Below, one piece after another: positions 1-12,342 of a stretch of 64,000 bases of DNA. The position numbers and the translations under genes were made by a program. The stretch lies in assembly GCA_020091685.1 (NCBI GenBank), contig CM034598.1, forward strand, positions 18,705,362 to 18,769,361, written 5' to 3'. Below the pieces are notes generated by a model. It was not told where the DNA came from, did no database searches, and was given only the letters and a program-made list of their open reading frames with translations. The first letter of the stretch is position 1; each line of letters opens with the position of its first letter. The stretch is from Lutjanus erythropterus (taxonomy: Eukaryota > Chordata > Actinopteri > Lutjaniformes > Lutjanidae).

Positions 1-1549
1 TGTTGTCCCAGCTATACGCCTGACCTCTTGCCACTGTGAACTTTGTTTCTCTATTATATCATGACCTGACTTCCTCCTTTGCTCCCATTATAATTACAAC
101 AAGCACTAGAGGGCTTTGTCACTTTAACATAAAAATACAACATTTTGGTGCATTAAACCTACGCTGTAACGCCTTCACACTCAACTATAAATACAACTTA
201 AGATGGCTGAAGTGTGAGTTGTTCAGAAAGGCCTCAGGTCTATATCACAAGACTGCAGTTTTTAGTAGAGTAATATTTAGCCCACTCTAAGCTCTCAGTG
301 GTGGTCTTGGTGCTCTTTTTTATCTTATCTAACTGACAGCAATGAGGCAAAAACAGTCTGTCATCAGAGAGAGCAGCAGGCAGAGGGAACCTATCAAACC
401 AAAATATTTATTCAATAATGTGACTAAAAGGTCTTCGTCATATTGAATAAATAAATTTTAATTTGACACTGGGAGTTGATTTGCATCTCACAATGTAGTG
501 GTAGATAAGATATACAGACACCTGAAGAATGAAACCACTTTTCCTCTCTTAAGACTTTGTCAAAGACACGCTGATATGCTGAGTGGTCAACAAATACACT
601 TTAAATGTACTTTAGGGGAAGTAAAGGAGTATTAGAGGCGTTTATATTCAGAGACGCACTTTAAAGACTGCTGTTGTCCCACATCTCCTCCAGCAGATGG
701 TTTGTGTCTGTCCAGGCAAACACGCTCAGGGAGTCGAGGTCACCTCATGGACCAATGAGTTGTTTGTAAGCTCAGCATATCTGCGCCAGAGGTAACAGTG
801 GATCCTCTGGTGTCAGCAATATTGCTAATCGATGCTTTTGCTCATCCGCCAGCAGTGATGGATCACTTCAGAAAACCTCAAAGTGACAAAGAATGAAGCT
901 ATGATGTATGCATTGTATTAGTATATGCATCATTACTCATCATGACTTATTTTATATTTCATGGACAAAAAAACACAAGATCAGTCTCTCTGTGCTTCAG
1001 TTTCTCAAGAAATTTCAGCAGCGACCAATCACACACCCCCTTCACGATGTCTAAAATTGACACAGACTGACCTCTGTCGTCTCACTTCTCCTTTTCTGTT
1101 TGCTTCTGTTTTTTATCAGACATCAGCAAAAGTCGCCCAGCCACATATTTGTCAGTGCCTGGGCACTTTTGGTTTTGAGCCAGAGCAGTTATTCTACTCT
1201 CAATGCCATTTTTAAACCTTTATCTCTACGGCACATTGACAACAACTCCAATTTTAACCCAGACAGGAACTCAAAGTAAACAAGAACCCTTTTGCAAGGT
1301 ATCAGCAAGTAACTAGTAAATCTTACAGTCCCTGTTGTAGTGCAGGCATTTATTTTCAGGACATTCAAAACACCATAGAAAAAAAACTGGATGTGACAAG
1401 TTGTTTTATGACTTCAAAAACTGCTTTCTACCGTATCTTCTTTTTGATTTCATACAAACAAGGTTAGTTCAAATACAAACACGATTCAGCTATTTATGGC
1501 TGAGTTACACCAACAAGTCTTAATTTTTTTAAACCCCATTAAATCATGG

Positions 1550-2060
1550 CTCAAAGGCAATATGTGGCAATTGCACATGCAAAAATGAGCACACCAGTCC
1601 AAATATAGAGTTAGCGCCATTGACTGTATATTATAAATAGATTGAAATCCTATTTAATATACGATCTATGGTTGAAACAAGCTGTTTACTCCCAACCCCT
1701 CATCCTCAGACATGTGAAAAGCACTTGCAGACTGCAGATGCACCACAGGAGCACAGGACACGCTTGTAAATTGACAAGAACAAGAGACAAGTCTTACACT
1801 GTAAATTGATTTATAACTGTCAGTTTTCTGCCTGTTATCCTGAAAACAAAAGTCCACTGCCTCGATAATAGACACTCTGGATTCTATCAACGTATTGCCC
1901 AATTTAGCCGTTATAAACAACTACACCTTCTACAAGATTAATAATGATTTGTTATGACTCATAAACACTGATTTGGTGAACATTCGGCTCATAATTTGGA
2001 GCTCTAACATGAAACAGTCATGCAAGATATTACAACAGATATTTCACAGGAGACACTGTG
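1550..2060 (+). repeat. Dispersed non-autonomous repeat, copy 1
   Basis: Shares blocks in the same order and orientation with about 27922-28560. Shared phrases include GCAATTGCACATGCAAAAAT-like sequence near the start, TTTATAACTGTCAGTT, TGTTATCCTGAAA and TTCTACAAGATTA. This copy is the more diverged. The better copy has TTTAAAGG-type inverted ends, so a short inverted-repeat DNA transposon is likely. No coding capacity is seen. Confidence 0.6.
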
Positions 2061-4194
2061 GCTGCAGCGTTGATATGTGGAAGTGAGTATTTCAACCTAA
2101 AATGTTGGTCATTTTATAATTTATTACAGTAAATATATCAAGATTTAATACAAAATTTCCTTTAACATTAAATTCTGTTTCATCAAACTTAAAGACTAGC
2201 TTAAAATGAAAAAAGATTCAATTTAAACCTCTGTTTACTTTTTATCAGATTCGATTTATTCTGTTGTACCAAAATTTTAAACTCCAATTTAAAATGTGAT
2301 CAGTATTGACTTGCATATGCATCATGGCTACTTCGCTGATCCTGCATATGTTTGGAACATTCGTTGTGCACGTCCTTGGGAATTAACGCCTTAAAAAGTA
2401 ATTATCTCCTGCATTACACCTGAGGAGGTTTAACTTTTAAAATAGTTGCTTTTTTGAGTTGGATTGAGCAAAATAATCAAACAATAATTATCAAGTTCCT
2501 CTAAGAATTTTAAGGGACAAACTCAACTCAAATTAGTTTTATGATGGTCTCTTCTTCTTCCCTCCACTTGATCTGTCTGCCAGTTGCTGCCAGGGAGTCT
2601 CTCTTTTCCTTACTGTGCTGATGTTATTTTTTAATCCATTTTGCCATATTGTTCTGTTAATTCAGCTAACAAGTTTTTGTCAAAAAAGGAGAGTTTCTCT
2701 GCTGAGCCTTCTTGATTAGGCTATCCTTTTTGCTAGCTGGTAAACCATGTAATATTGTGGTTTTAAGTTTTAAGCTTGCAAAAAATAAACAACATTGTGT
2801 TTTGTTAATTTTTTATCTAGCTATCACACAATGTAACATTTGTTAAAGAATATAGAGCAGTTTAAACTTTCACCATTTTATGTATCAGTTCATCAGTTTA
2901 TGTATGCAAGCATCTCTGATTTAATTTCAGTTTACATCCGTAATTTTGGATTTACTAAAGTTTGCTTAATTTTAAATATGTATCTACTCATTTTGAGCCT
3001 ACTTTGCTAAAATCTGATTAATTTTCATTTAATTTAATCTTGATTGGCACAACCCAGTCTATAAGTAACATTCTCTCACATACTTTCATTGTGTTTGTTG
3101 ATACTCACAATCTGAGAACGGACTTGCAGCTAAGAGAACAGATGAAACATAGGCCATCATCGTGGGAGGACAGTGATCTATGGGGCACTATAGCGGCTCA
3201 ATGGTGGCTGACAGTGTTGACTAGTGGAGGTGGAGACCGGCCTGTCAGAGGTGAGCGGAAGGCAGATAAAGGCTGGCAAAGACAAAATGTTTTTCTCAGA
3301 CTGCTGTCCTTGTATATACAAACTGACTCCTTCTTTCCATTCGTAATGGTCACATAGCAATACCCTTTGAACATACACACACGTCTTTACATGCATATAC
3401 ACACGGACACCCACAGACGTTAACTGAAAGTCTTAATGGTGAATTTGACCTTACCTGACATTTAAAAAGTGATGCCAAATACTAATTCAGACTGAACAAA
3501 TAAATAAATGATAGAAATAAATAGCACTATAGTGACAGTTACTATCAAAGTGTGGGTTTGTGAAAGTACAACAGCACTTAGGCTAGAGAAAAAAATCAAT
3601 AAAGCACAGTATTATGACATTTTGTATGGCAATATTGTCATGATACACTACATACAGTACACTACATAATTGCTTTTTCAGTCCACTAGGTGGTGCAGAG
3701 TTTTTTCTGGTGAGGTCAGCAGAGATCACGATCAGCGGGATTAACTGGTGAGTCTATCTGCCTGACAGTCTCATTTTAACGCAATAAAATGATCTAAGTG
3801 AGGTGAACAGACTGAAAACTTTATCTTATTCAAAACCCATATTGACAAAATTTTCCTTTTGGGACATAATTCGCAGTTGGGAAAAAGTAACAAATCTCAA
3901 TATAGCACATAACACACACATGTGCGCACAGTCATACTCAGAATACTCATATACTCAATACTCATATTCATACTCATGGAGCCTCTGGTGAACAGGACAG
4001 GACAACCGAGGTGCAAGCTGTATCCATCCACAGACTGATACGTGATTCAAATTGTTCCATTAGACAGAAACTGATTGGTAAAGAGCTTTATTCTTCCAGA
4101 TTCTATCGCCTGTCAGTTGTATGCCTTCACCAACCAGTCATGTTGACTTATATATTGACATGTATGATTCCAGTTTAGTATGTCCAGTGACAAA

Positions 4195-4570
4195 GCTGTC
4201 TTTCTCATAGAGACTACTTTTTACAGAGGAGTACACGAGACTGATGGAGAGCTTTGTCACATGGTGCAACAACAGTCACCTGAAGTTCAATATCAGCAAA
4301 TCCAACGTGCTCGCAGTGGACTAGTGTAATGTTAGCGTGTTCTGTACATGCGACATCTATTGCACATCTGGCAATCCTGGGAGACGGACCCCTCCTCTGA
4401 TGCTCTTTCTCAGGGTTCTTCCATTTTGCCCATTAATGGGAATTGTGCATCATCTGAATCAAGGGTCTAAGAACAGTGGATGTCCTTTACTGTACAGATT
4501 GCAAAGCCCCCTGAGGCACATTTTTGATTTGTGATATAGGGATATATAAATAAAACTGATTTGATTTGAC
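4195..4570 (+). mobile_element. LINE 3' end (L2/CR1-like), truncated
   Basis: The bases before about 4323 translate to a reverse-transcriptase-like segment, LMESFVTWCNNSHLKFNIS followed by KSNVLAVD, matching the W..N.L.LN..KTK block of teleost non-LTR elements. The ORF is then lost. From about 4337 to 4570 the sequence resembles the common teleost LINE 3' region, ending GGATATATAAATAAAACTGA followed by a TTTGATTTGA tail. Both parts run on the + strand. A dead fragment. Confidence 0.6.
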
Positions 4571-5389
4571 CTTTGTTGTTCTTGTTCTGCTGCATGTCTA
4601 TTAGTGAGTAAGTTCATTGGTCTATGAAGAGGGGCTCAAATGTGGATGTTACTGCAAAGACGCTAAAATGTGGAGGCTTACACACATCAACCACAGCAGT
4701 ACAGAAGATCTATACAATCAGCACAGTTTGAAGGTGGGGATCCATGATTAGTATCAACAATTCAGTATCTAACCACATGTGAAATATGGTCACAATTTCT
4801 CCTTCTCTCCCTGAGTTATGCTGCTGAGTAATTACCAGGAAAAAAAAGTTTTTCCAGAATATTATGATGTTGATATTTTCCAACTCATTTTGGCTGATTG
4901 CTACTAATATATGAACACATTTTTTCCAGCTAAATGCAGAGAACATCCTGTAATGGAATTAACACATTATTGAACCACTCTGACAGCTTTTTTCAGTGGT
5001 TCCTCTTTCACTGGTGTTTTGTTGTGGTGTCTTTGTTCTTCACAAATTCACTGTAATTTTTAGGATGATGACTCTTAAGATGGGCAGTTAAATTTGTACG
5101 GTTGAGGGAATGTGATTTGGCTCCTTACATGAAATAGCAACTTTGCTATCTGTTTCATACATTTAGAAAACCATCACACCATAGACATATTTGCGTCACA
5201 TATGCATAATTAGTCATCTTATCAGCCTGTCATATTGACAGAAATGTTCATTTCAGGCCAATATGATAATTCCTCTTAAAGCCTTTATCGGCCGAAGCTG
5301 ATATTATCAAGCATCCTTTTTAAAATGTCATCACCTCATCGTTTTATCCTAATCAACACTTGTGTGAAATTTTGTCCTAATTACTGCTG

Positions 5390-5650
5390 CTAAGGAGCTT
5401 GTGTTTTTGGTGCCATTTTTTGGTCCATTCGTCTGTTCCTCTCTTTGTCAGGAGGATTTTGGAAAAGAATACTTGCCTGATTTTCATGAAGCCTGGTAGA
5501 ATGGTGTAAAATAGGCCAAGGAAGAATCCATTAAATTTTGGATCTAAATCATGAGGCGGTTATAAGAATTATTTTTTAACTTTCCTTGAGAGATAAGCCT
5601 GTGGCCTTGGTGGAGGTGTGTGCTCTCTCAGTGTCCTTCAAGTTATTATA
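5390..5650 (+). repeat. Old dispersed repeat fragment
   Basis: Carries phrases I recognise from a widespread fish repeat: TTTTCATGAAGCCTGGTAGA, GGCCAAGGAAGAATCCATTA and, further on, TTGGTGGAGGTGTGTGCTCT. No ORF. Class uncertain; related-style fragments occur near 38700 and 50640. Confidence 0.45.
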
Positions 5651-6804
5651 TCATATATAATGTAGCATGACTCCAGTCCAACTGGCACAAGACAGGCTTT
5701 GTGTTACGCAGCAAACAAGTTTTACACAAATGTCACCTTAGCACCATATACCCCAGTAAAGTGTTAGGGGTGTGAAGGTATGAAAAAATACCACCCAAGC
5801 CTACATACAGTGAAGTATATTTACCTGCCACAGCTATTGCTGGCATGGAGGCATAAAAAGGCACAACAATGTGGTCTACAGTATTACAAAGGATCTAAAC
5901 TAATAAAGCAGTCCATTTCAAGTTTATTAGTCACTTTGAGGATTTGGCAAAGGGTTTTGTTTTAACTCGTAAAGGATTGCAAATGGGAAGAGAAAGTTAC
6001 TGTAAACACTAGATTTAAAAAAAAAAGAAAAATCTAGACAGTGGAACATGTGGTTGAAAATGAGATCGTAAGATAAAGTTAAGCCATTTTGTTATGGAAA
6101 CTAGAGGGAGAATTCTAGTAACCAGAAAGCTGTTGACATAACCGCTGCACTGAGTAATTGTATTAAAGGGTTAGCCTGAGGACTTTTTGTCTCCTTTAGA
6201 GGCAGCAGAAAGAAATAAACTCATCACTTTAATGATCCCTGTGGAAAACTGGGGACTTTAAATCCAAAGTGTCTGTGTCCTGTGAGCAATGCAGAAGAAT
6301 TCAAAACCCCAGAGTGATGTAGTTGATTTGTTCATTTTTAGAGCTCACACAGCTTATATGCTGACAAGAATAGTAGGCTTCTGAAATCTGCTTGTGTCAC
6401 TATATGACACTTACTCACTCACAATCTTTCCTGAAAGTAAAAAGAAGTGTGTGTCATCTTAATCTGACTTCTTTTAAACATCCCACACTGAATAAATGTG
6501 GGATTGCGTGTTGCATTTATATTCACTTGTCCTATTACAGGTGACAGCTAATGTTTATGGACAATTGTAAACTCAAAATGTGGTTTATAATAGCAGATAA
6601 GACGGATCTTTTTGCTGGTGAGCTCATTGTGTGTCATAAGAATTCAAGTCCAAATGTCGACGGACTAGTATTGATTTCCTTCCTGATTTTCAAAATACGG
6701 AAGTTAAGCCTTCAGTGTGTGATGCCATCAATCTCAAGAGTGTGTGGGGGAAGAAATTCATCTTATCCTCACTTCAGGACATTGTTATACAATAGCCTAC
6801 ACAC

Positions 6805-9800
6805 ATGCGTGGTCTTTGTTATTTTTTCCTCTCCATCCTGACCCAAGGTAAGTCGATATTCTGTGTTTTTTTGTTTTCTTGGATTTCTAAAGTGCATGTG
6901 GGTGTAATAGTGGTGGTGGTGGTGTGTGTGGAGGGTGGCTGCATCCGTGGGCTTCACATCTCAGAATTACAACTGCAATCTGTATCATCCAGTTTGATCA
7001 AAGTCATTGATGTCCTCCACAGTGTCTTCCAGCACCTCCAAAGTCATTGGCCTTGTTGGGGAAAATGTGACTTTGCCCTGTAAGTACGACACCAAAACTC
7101 ACGGTGTCCTGAGTTTCTGCTGGGGACGAGGAAAGGTGCCCAGGTCCAAATGCTCCGACACCATCCTTTCCTCTGAAGATGGGGCTGTGGTTTTCAGGCA
7201 GTCTCCCAGGTATCAACTGCTGGGCAGTGTGGCGGACGGAGATGTGTCCCTGACCATCCTGGGTGCTCAGTGGACGGATGCTGGGGACTACGGCTGTAGG
7301 GTTGAGATCCCAGGGTGGTTCAATGACTATAAGGTCAACCAACACCTAGTCATGGAGGAAGGTACAGCTCATGAAAATCATCCAGGGTGGTTACAAACTC
7401 TCTTATCCAGCTTTAACGTAGATATAGCAATCTTTTTTTGTTTTCATGTTGAAGTAAATGTTGTACTGTCTACAGAATAATGACGCCATCCACATTTACA
7501 CTGGGTCCCTATAACCTTGCATTCACTCTGAAAAACCTGTCTGCCACCAAGCATGATTTTTCCGGTGAAAATTAGGTCTCCATTTGAGCCTAAATCAATG
7601 AACAAATTCATCTTTTTCTTCTGTTTTCTTCTAATTTTACTCATCCTTCCAACCCACTGCCAACCCCTGTTGTAGTTACTTGTTTGTGCAAAGCAAGTAA
7701 CTGCAGTTAGTCAAACTATGATATTACTAAGCAATGTACATCATTACAATCGCTTTTAGATCCCGTCTTCAGTGAATTTGCTTTATTGTTCTCTCCCACA
7801 TGGTTTTTACACCAAAATTAGCATGTAGTTTTTTTTTAAATGTGGCTGAATCCACTAAAAATAGGCCACTGACCCTTTTACCTTTACCAGTGAATGAGTT
7901 ACCTTTTTGTTTATTTATTTTTTGTCTGATGTGCGCGGGAAAGCCGAGACTTGACTCATGTCTGTGCAGGTGAGCAGAGAGAAAAACTTTTTCAAAAGTC
8001 TGTGTGTTCAGCTTTTGGCACTCTTGTAAATTTGACCTGAAGCTCTGTAGATTGAAGTTTAGTTTCTCTCCTGCATTGCTGTTCATACTATTAGGTGTCT
8101 AAATTTACTGTTTCATGTCTTGAGACAGTCTGAGTTAAGTTAATACTGGTGAAAACTCAACAGTTCCTGCTTTTGCTGCTTTTTATAACATGTAAAAGCT
8201 TTTAGATAAAACAATAATGAGGGACGCACAGAGCCAAACCAAATCAAGCCAAGCAGCATGTTCATGAAAAAGGAGCAAAGAGCTGCAGAAGTTACCAATG
8301 GAGGCAACAAGCCTTCATTGCCTCCACCGAAAAGGGGTAAAAAAAGCGTGTCCACCCCGGTGTCATGTTTACATCGCTGTCGATCAGAGCTGGAAGTGAT
8401 AAATACCCATGACCACTGAGTAATTTGATCCTGGGACGAGTGCCGATTGTACCCTTTCCCATTTATTTCCACAGTGGTGTTGATCATTTCTCCACAAACA
8501 AGCAATAACAGCACATGGAAACACTAGGGGAGAGTTGAAAGTTGTCTGTTTCCACTTTAAAGTATTTCTTTTATTTCAGCTCCTGTGGAACAACCCGTTA
8601 CCGAGGAAGGGATGCTTACTACCTGTGTGACACAAGGTGAGCAATCATCTATGAATAAGGGATGTTAAAATGTGCTGATGAACAAAATTTTCACTTGCTT
8701 TTTTGCAAAATCGAAACACCTTTAAGGATTAGTTTATATGCAATGTTTTATTATCCCAGATAAAACATACTCTTGTTTCCTGCATTTAATTCTAAGCATA
8801 AACTTGATTCTATATGTGGCCATGGGCGCCAACTTAATATTTTTCTGAAAATGACACATTTTCTATCCTGGTAACAGAAACACACTAACCTGACGTATGT
8901 GGGTTCCAAACCTGACCACTTTAGTGTTTTGTCTGCTGGTATTAATAATTATCATTAAGGCAGAAGAATGTCATTTCAACATTAATCAACATTATAATGA
9001 ATAAAATAAACCGTGCAGGCTGGGTGCAGTTTGACCTTTGCTGCAGCTGCATGAGAGGATGAAATGCCAAGTTCAGCCTGTGATCTGTCACTGTCTGACT
9101 GAACAGCCTCATGGGAGTGATATTTTACAATTCTTCATACATCAAACTAATGAAATTTGTTAAAACAAGTCATTTTGTGTTTTCAAAGTCTTGATATCGA
9201 GCTGAAACATATTCCACATTCTGTTCACATTCATTCTGCTGAGCGCTCGCACTGTGCGCACTTCAGTGTTCAAACATAGTCGGCTTAATAAAGTTAATGA
9301 TCACGCAAAGTTAATAAGCAAAACTCTAAAAAAGCTCTCACTTGAGGCTTTGGATGCATTCTTCAGGAGATTTTACCATTTCTCTCTCATCTCTCATTAC
9401 AACACATTTTCAAGCTGCGTCAGTGTAAAACATAACTAGTTACATATCTGCATGACAATTGCAGTTTATTTATTGTGTTACTTTTTGCAGGCGTTCATGT
9501 AAAAATAAACTATTTCCACATGAAGCTGTTTTGGAGATGTCCTGTCGTTTCCATATATTGTGCACTCTCTGGCTTTCACTCCTTGAACCAGGAGATCTGT
9601 CTCCTGGCTTTGAAAATCTTTTCTCTTTATTTCCTCCTGGTAAATTTGGCGTCATGCTGCCATCGTTTGTGCTCCCAAAACCCAATGCCTCCCGTAAATG
9701 GTGCCTACATATGTGGTAGTAACTTACGGTTTCATTCCCTTACAGCTGGACTTGCAACAACTCAGGTATGGTACTGTTAATTTCTAAAAAAAAACCCCAA

Positions 9801-10674
9801 AAAACAGGAAATATAATATACTGTTTTAAAAAAATATTCACAGCACACAACTTATACAGAAAATTCTACTTTTTAATGCACAGGAGGACTCCCAGGCAAC
9901 TAAACAGAAAACCTACGACAGTTTTGTGCTCACGGTAATGTTTTTTTAAGATATGAAATATATTGAAATATATTAAGAATGGAGAGAAAATGCTAGGACT
10001 TTTTTGAAATTATACTTTGAAATGAGCCCATAGCTCTGATGCAGTCTGTTTTATTTATTTATAACCAATGTCTCGGAACATCTGGTCCTCTTCAGGGACA
10101 ATTTGTCTAAAGAATGATATGACAGAATTTGAACCTTATTGAGAAACATGTCATAGAAATTCTAAATATGTATCTTTTGCATCTATTTTTATTTAAACAT
10201 ATAAGAATTCAACACGTGTAGGTTTAAAAAGGAAATGAGAAGAAGAGGAAACAATAAAAACTGTTGTGGTGCATTTCAAACTATGTGCCAGTTATAACTG
10301 ACCCAGTCCCTCATGATAAGGTTCATTTTCATTGCAGGGAGAATTCAAAGCCTTCCTGGGAGTGGAAAACATTGGCAGGGTGGCAGTTATTTTCTTCTTC
10401 ACCATAATCGTAATCCTCGTCTTTATTTTCCGTAAGTGTGGAATGGATTATAGTTTGTGACTCATGTGCCATTCAGATTAATTTTACACATTAAAAGTGG
10501 GCGTCTTATTGAGCAGTTGAAGTCACTGACTGTGTCTTCCTCTTATAGACAGAGAAAATCATTTCATGTTTGCATTTCTTTGAATCAGGGAGAGGATTTC
10601 TGCCGAGGAGGACACTCGAACATCTCCACACCTCAACTGCTGAGAACATTTATGAAAGTGTCCCATTAAAGTGA
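6805..10674 (+). CDS. Gene A: compact TIM-family (HAVCR/TIMD4-like) receptor
   Basis: Predicted single-pass immune receptor of about 229 residues. Exons by GT-AG and phase: 6805-6847, 7023-7361, 8580-8636, 9746-9765, 9884-9934, 10338-10431, 10589-10674. Order: signal peptide (MRGLCYFFLSILTQG), V-type Ig domain (residues about 16-127), short stalk (128-184) containing TTCVTQ and AGLATTQ, transmembrane helix (about 185-201), and tail ending NIYESVPLK with a tyrosine that could be phosphorylated. The Ig domain has the TIM signatures VTLPC, CWGRG, DVSLTI and GWFND. In this family WFND builds a calcium site that binds phosphatidylserine, so uptake of apoptotic cells or co-stimulation is the likely role. 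The stalk is far shorter than the mucin region of mammalian TIMs. The 20-nt exon 4 is the least certain. The stop overlaps a donor-like AAA|GTGAGT, so another 3' exon is possible. The poly(A) signal candidate is AATAAA at 11211. Confidence 0.85.
7023..7361 (+). CDS. Gene A exon 2: TIM-type IgV domain
   Basis: A 339-nt exon bounded by CTCCACAG and GAAG|GTACAG, phase 1 at both ends, so it is a shuffle-ready cassette. It encodes residues 15-127. Cysteines are at 34 (B strand), 47 (CWGRG), 58 (SKCSD) and 106 (YGCRV); GWFND is at 112-116; one N-glycosylation sequon, NVT, is at 29. Mammalian TIM IgV domains have six cysteines; the ones in the CC' loop (GQC) and next to the F-strand cysteine (YCC) are absent here. 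Gene B has an exon of identical length and phase. Confidence 0.92.
10338..10431 (+). CDS. Gene A exon 6: transmembrane segment
   Basis: A 94-nt exon (phase 0 to phase 1) after TTTTCATTGCAG and before GTAAGT. It encodes GEFKAFLGVENIGR then a hydrophobic helix rich in Val, Ile and Phe (about residues 185-201). A near-identical copy of this exon and the bases before it lies at 13748-13866, where it is no longer part of a gene. The final exon (10589-10674) follows TTTGAATCAG and carries the basic GFLPRR segment and the NIYES tyrosine motif. Confidence 0.8.
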
Positions 10675-11210
10675 GTTATGGTCAACATAACAAGAACAAA
10701 GGAGTCTGCAGATTTGTATGAGGAACTGCTTGCTGAATGTTTCTGCTTGTCATGTGATGGCTCCACCTTTTGAACTAACCATTCATCAACAAAAGAGCAG
10801 AAATGTGCCCTACAGCCTCAGTAAAGAAGCCCATAGTGTCACATTATTCTCAAATTGCTTTGAAAATGGCCTGAGTGTGGCTGAGAAGATGAAAAATATT
10901 CTGCGGATTAATTGATTTGCTTTAGCTTTCTGTCTGTTTTTCATTGGAAATTTGATTTCACAGCCCTTAACATCTTGTGGGTGGTTTATACTTGTGGACA
11001 CAATGCCACCTACTGGACTTAATACATCACTATCAACTGAGAGAAGATTTCACCCTGAATATACTGTACTAACACAGTTTGGTAGAGAAGATATTAGGAG
11101 GGATGAGGCTGATGGGGAAGACAGAGTGGGAGACATGTTTCTTTTTACTCTATATGTTTTGAAGAAAAAAAACATTGCACATAATTGAAATTCTGTCTGA
11201 TAAAAAGTTC

Positions 11211-11216
11211 AATAAA
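11211..11216 (+). terminator. Candidate poly(A) signal of gene A
   Basis: AATAAA about 540 nt after the gene A stop, followed within 30 nt by a T-rich stretch. Positional evidence only. Confidence 0.4.
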
Positions 11217-12342
11217 AACACGTTTTGGAAAGACCTTTGAGTTTTTTATGAAAATGCTAAAAACACACTACACACTGTGCTCAGTCCTAACTTTGCTTAC
11301 ATATAATTTACATTCTGACCACATTTACTGTATGATGAAACTGAACGAGGTGAATGAAATACGTGTTTCTCTCTTTCTGTTCTATCTAGGGCTGGGAATT
11401 GTTCAAAAATCTTCCTGTTACTTTTTTTTTCAAACTGATTTTAACAAATAGAAAATGACATTACATGTTACAGTTGTTCAAAGACCTGACCTACCTTTCT
11501 CTGGGCGTAAGTGGTTTTCTTGCATGCCTCTGCAACTGTAACATTAGACAGCCAATCACCAGCGTTGTTAGATCTTGAAACAAGTATGCTGCATGCTTAC
11601 TGGCTCACTGATGCTGATGAGATCTACTCATTAGGTATCAGAATTTAGTTTTGAAAGACAAGGCATTTATTGATATGATAATGAGGTAATTCGGTTGGTG
11701 CCATGTAAGTATCAAAGTGCAGTACTCAGCCCTTGTTCCACCATCTCTTGTTATGACAATTTTGTTTTACAAGGAGTCACACCAACACAGATCTTATTCC
11801 TGTTTTGGGCGTGCATTTTTCTATGAATTCTTGTAGCAAAGTAAGCAAAATTAAATGGGAAGAGGGAGAGGAAGACATAATTTCTGAACAAGTGAGAAAA
11901 AATACCCTAAATGTGGCCACAATCTTTGTTTTTGCAACAACTATTTTGCATGAAGATGTGAGAAAATAAGCTGAAATGTGTCAGCTTGGCAAGTTTTTTC
12001 AATTGCGGCTGTGTGCAACACTCTCCATTACAGGTGTCTGTTTTTTGTAAGACAAACTCATACTACCCTGTCTGAGCGAAATTTCATGACTAAATCTTGT
12101 GTAATGGTCTATAACTATTCATAAATCAATTACATTTTTCTGTTTAGTAAAGTTCATGAAACTGCTGGCTTATTGTATTTCATATATTTGTGTTTTTGAA
12201 ATATTCTAGCAGTTAGCTGTAGTGTCTGTGGGAATGATCAGAGAGGAAGTTCTGTGCAGGGTTAGTAAACATGCAGCATACTGTTGTTTGCTCAGCAGTC
12301 TAAGAAACATGCAAAAGGCCATTGCCCTTAAGTAAACCAGGT

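Larger units (their letters stand above)
1..6804. other. Intergenic region upstream of TIM-like gene A
   Basis: AT-rich non-coding DNA. No open frame exceeds about 105 codons and none shows a recognisable domain. It contains a diverged dispersed repeat (about 1550-2060), a LINE fragment (about 4195-4570) and an old dispersed repeat (about 5390-5650), listed separately. The stretches 1-1550, 2060-4190 and 5650-6800 show nothing I recognise. The promoter of gene A should lie in the last few hundred bases; I see no convincing TATA box. Confidence 0.6.

Noticed and set aside
6551-6841. Upstream frame overlapping gene A exon 1 in another frame
   Set aside because: No domain. The ATG at 6805 gives a proper signal peptide and the correct phase into exon 2.
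7004-7345. 113-codon minus-strand open frame
   Set aside because: Antisense shadow of the gene A IgV exon; the + strand has the domain motifs and splice sites.
9475-9780. Plus-strand frame of 101 codons in gene A intron 3, in frame with exon 4
   Set aside because: No recognisable domain or mucin composition. It is kept only as a possible alternative exon; the short exon 9746-9765 fits the phases on both sides.
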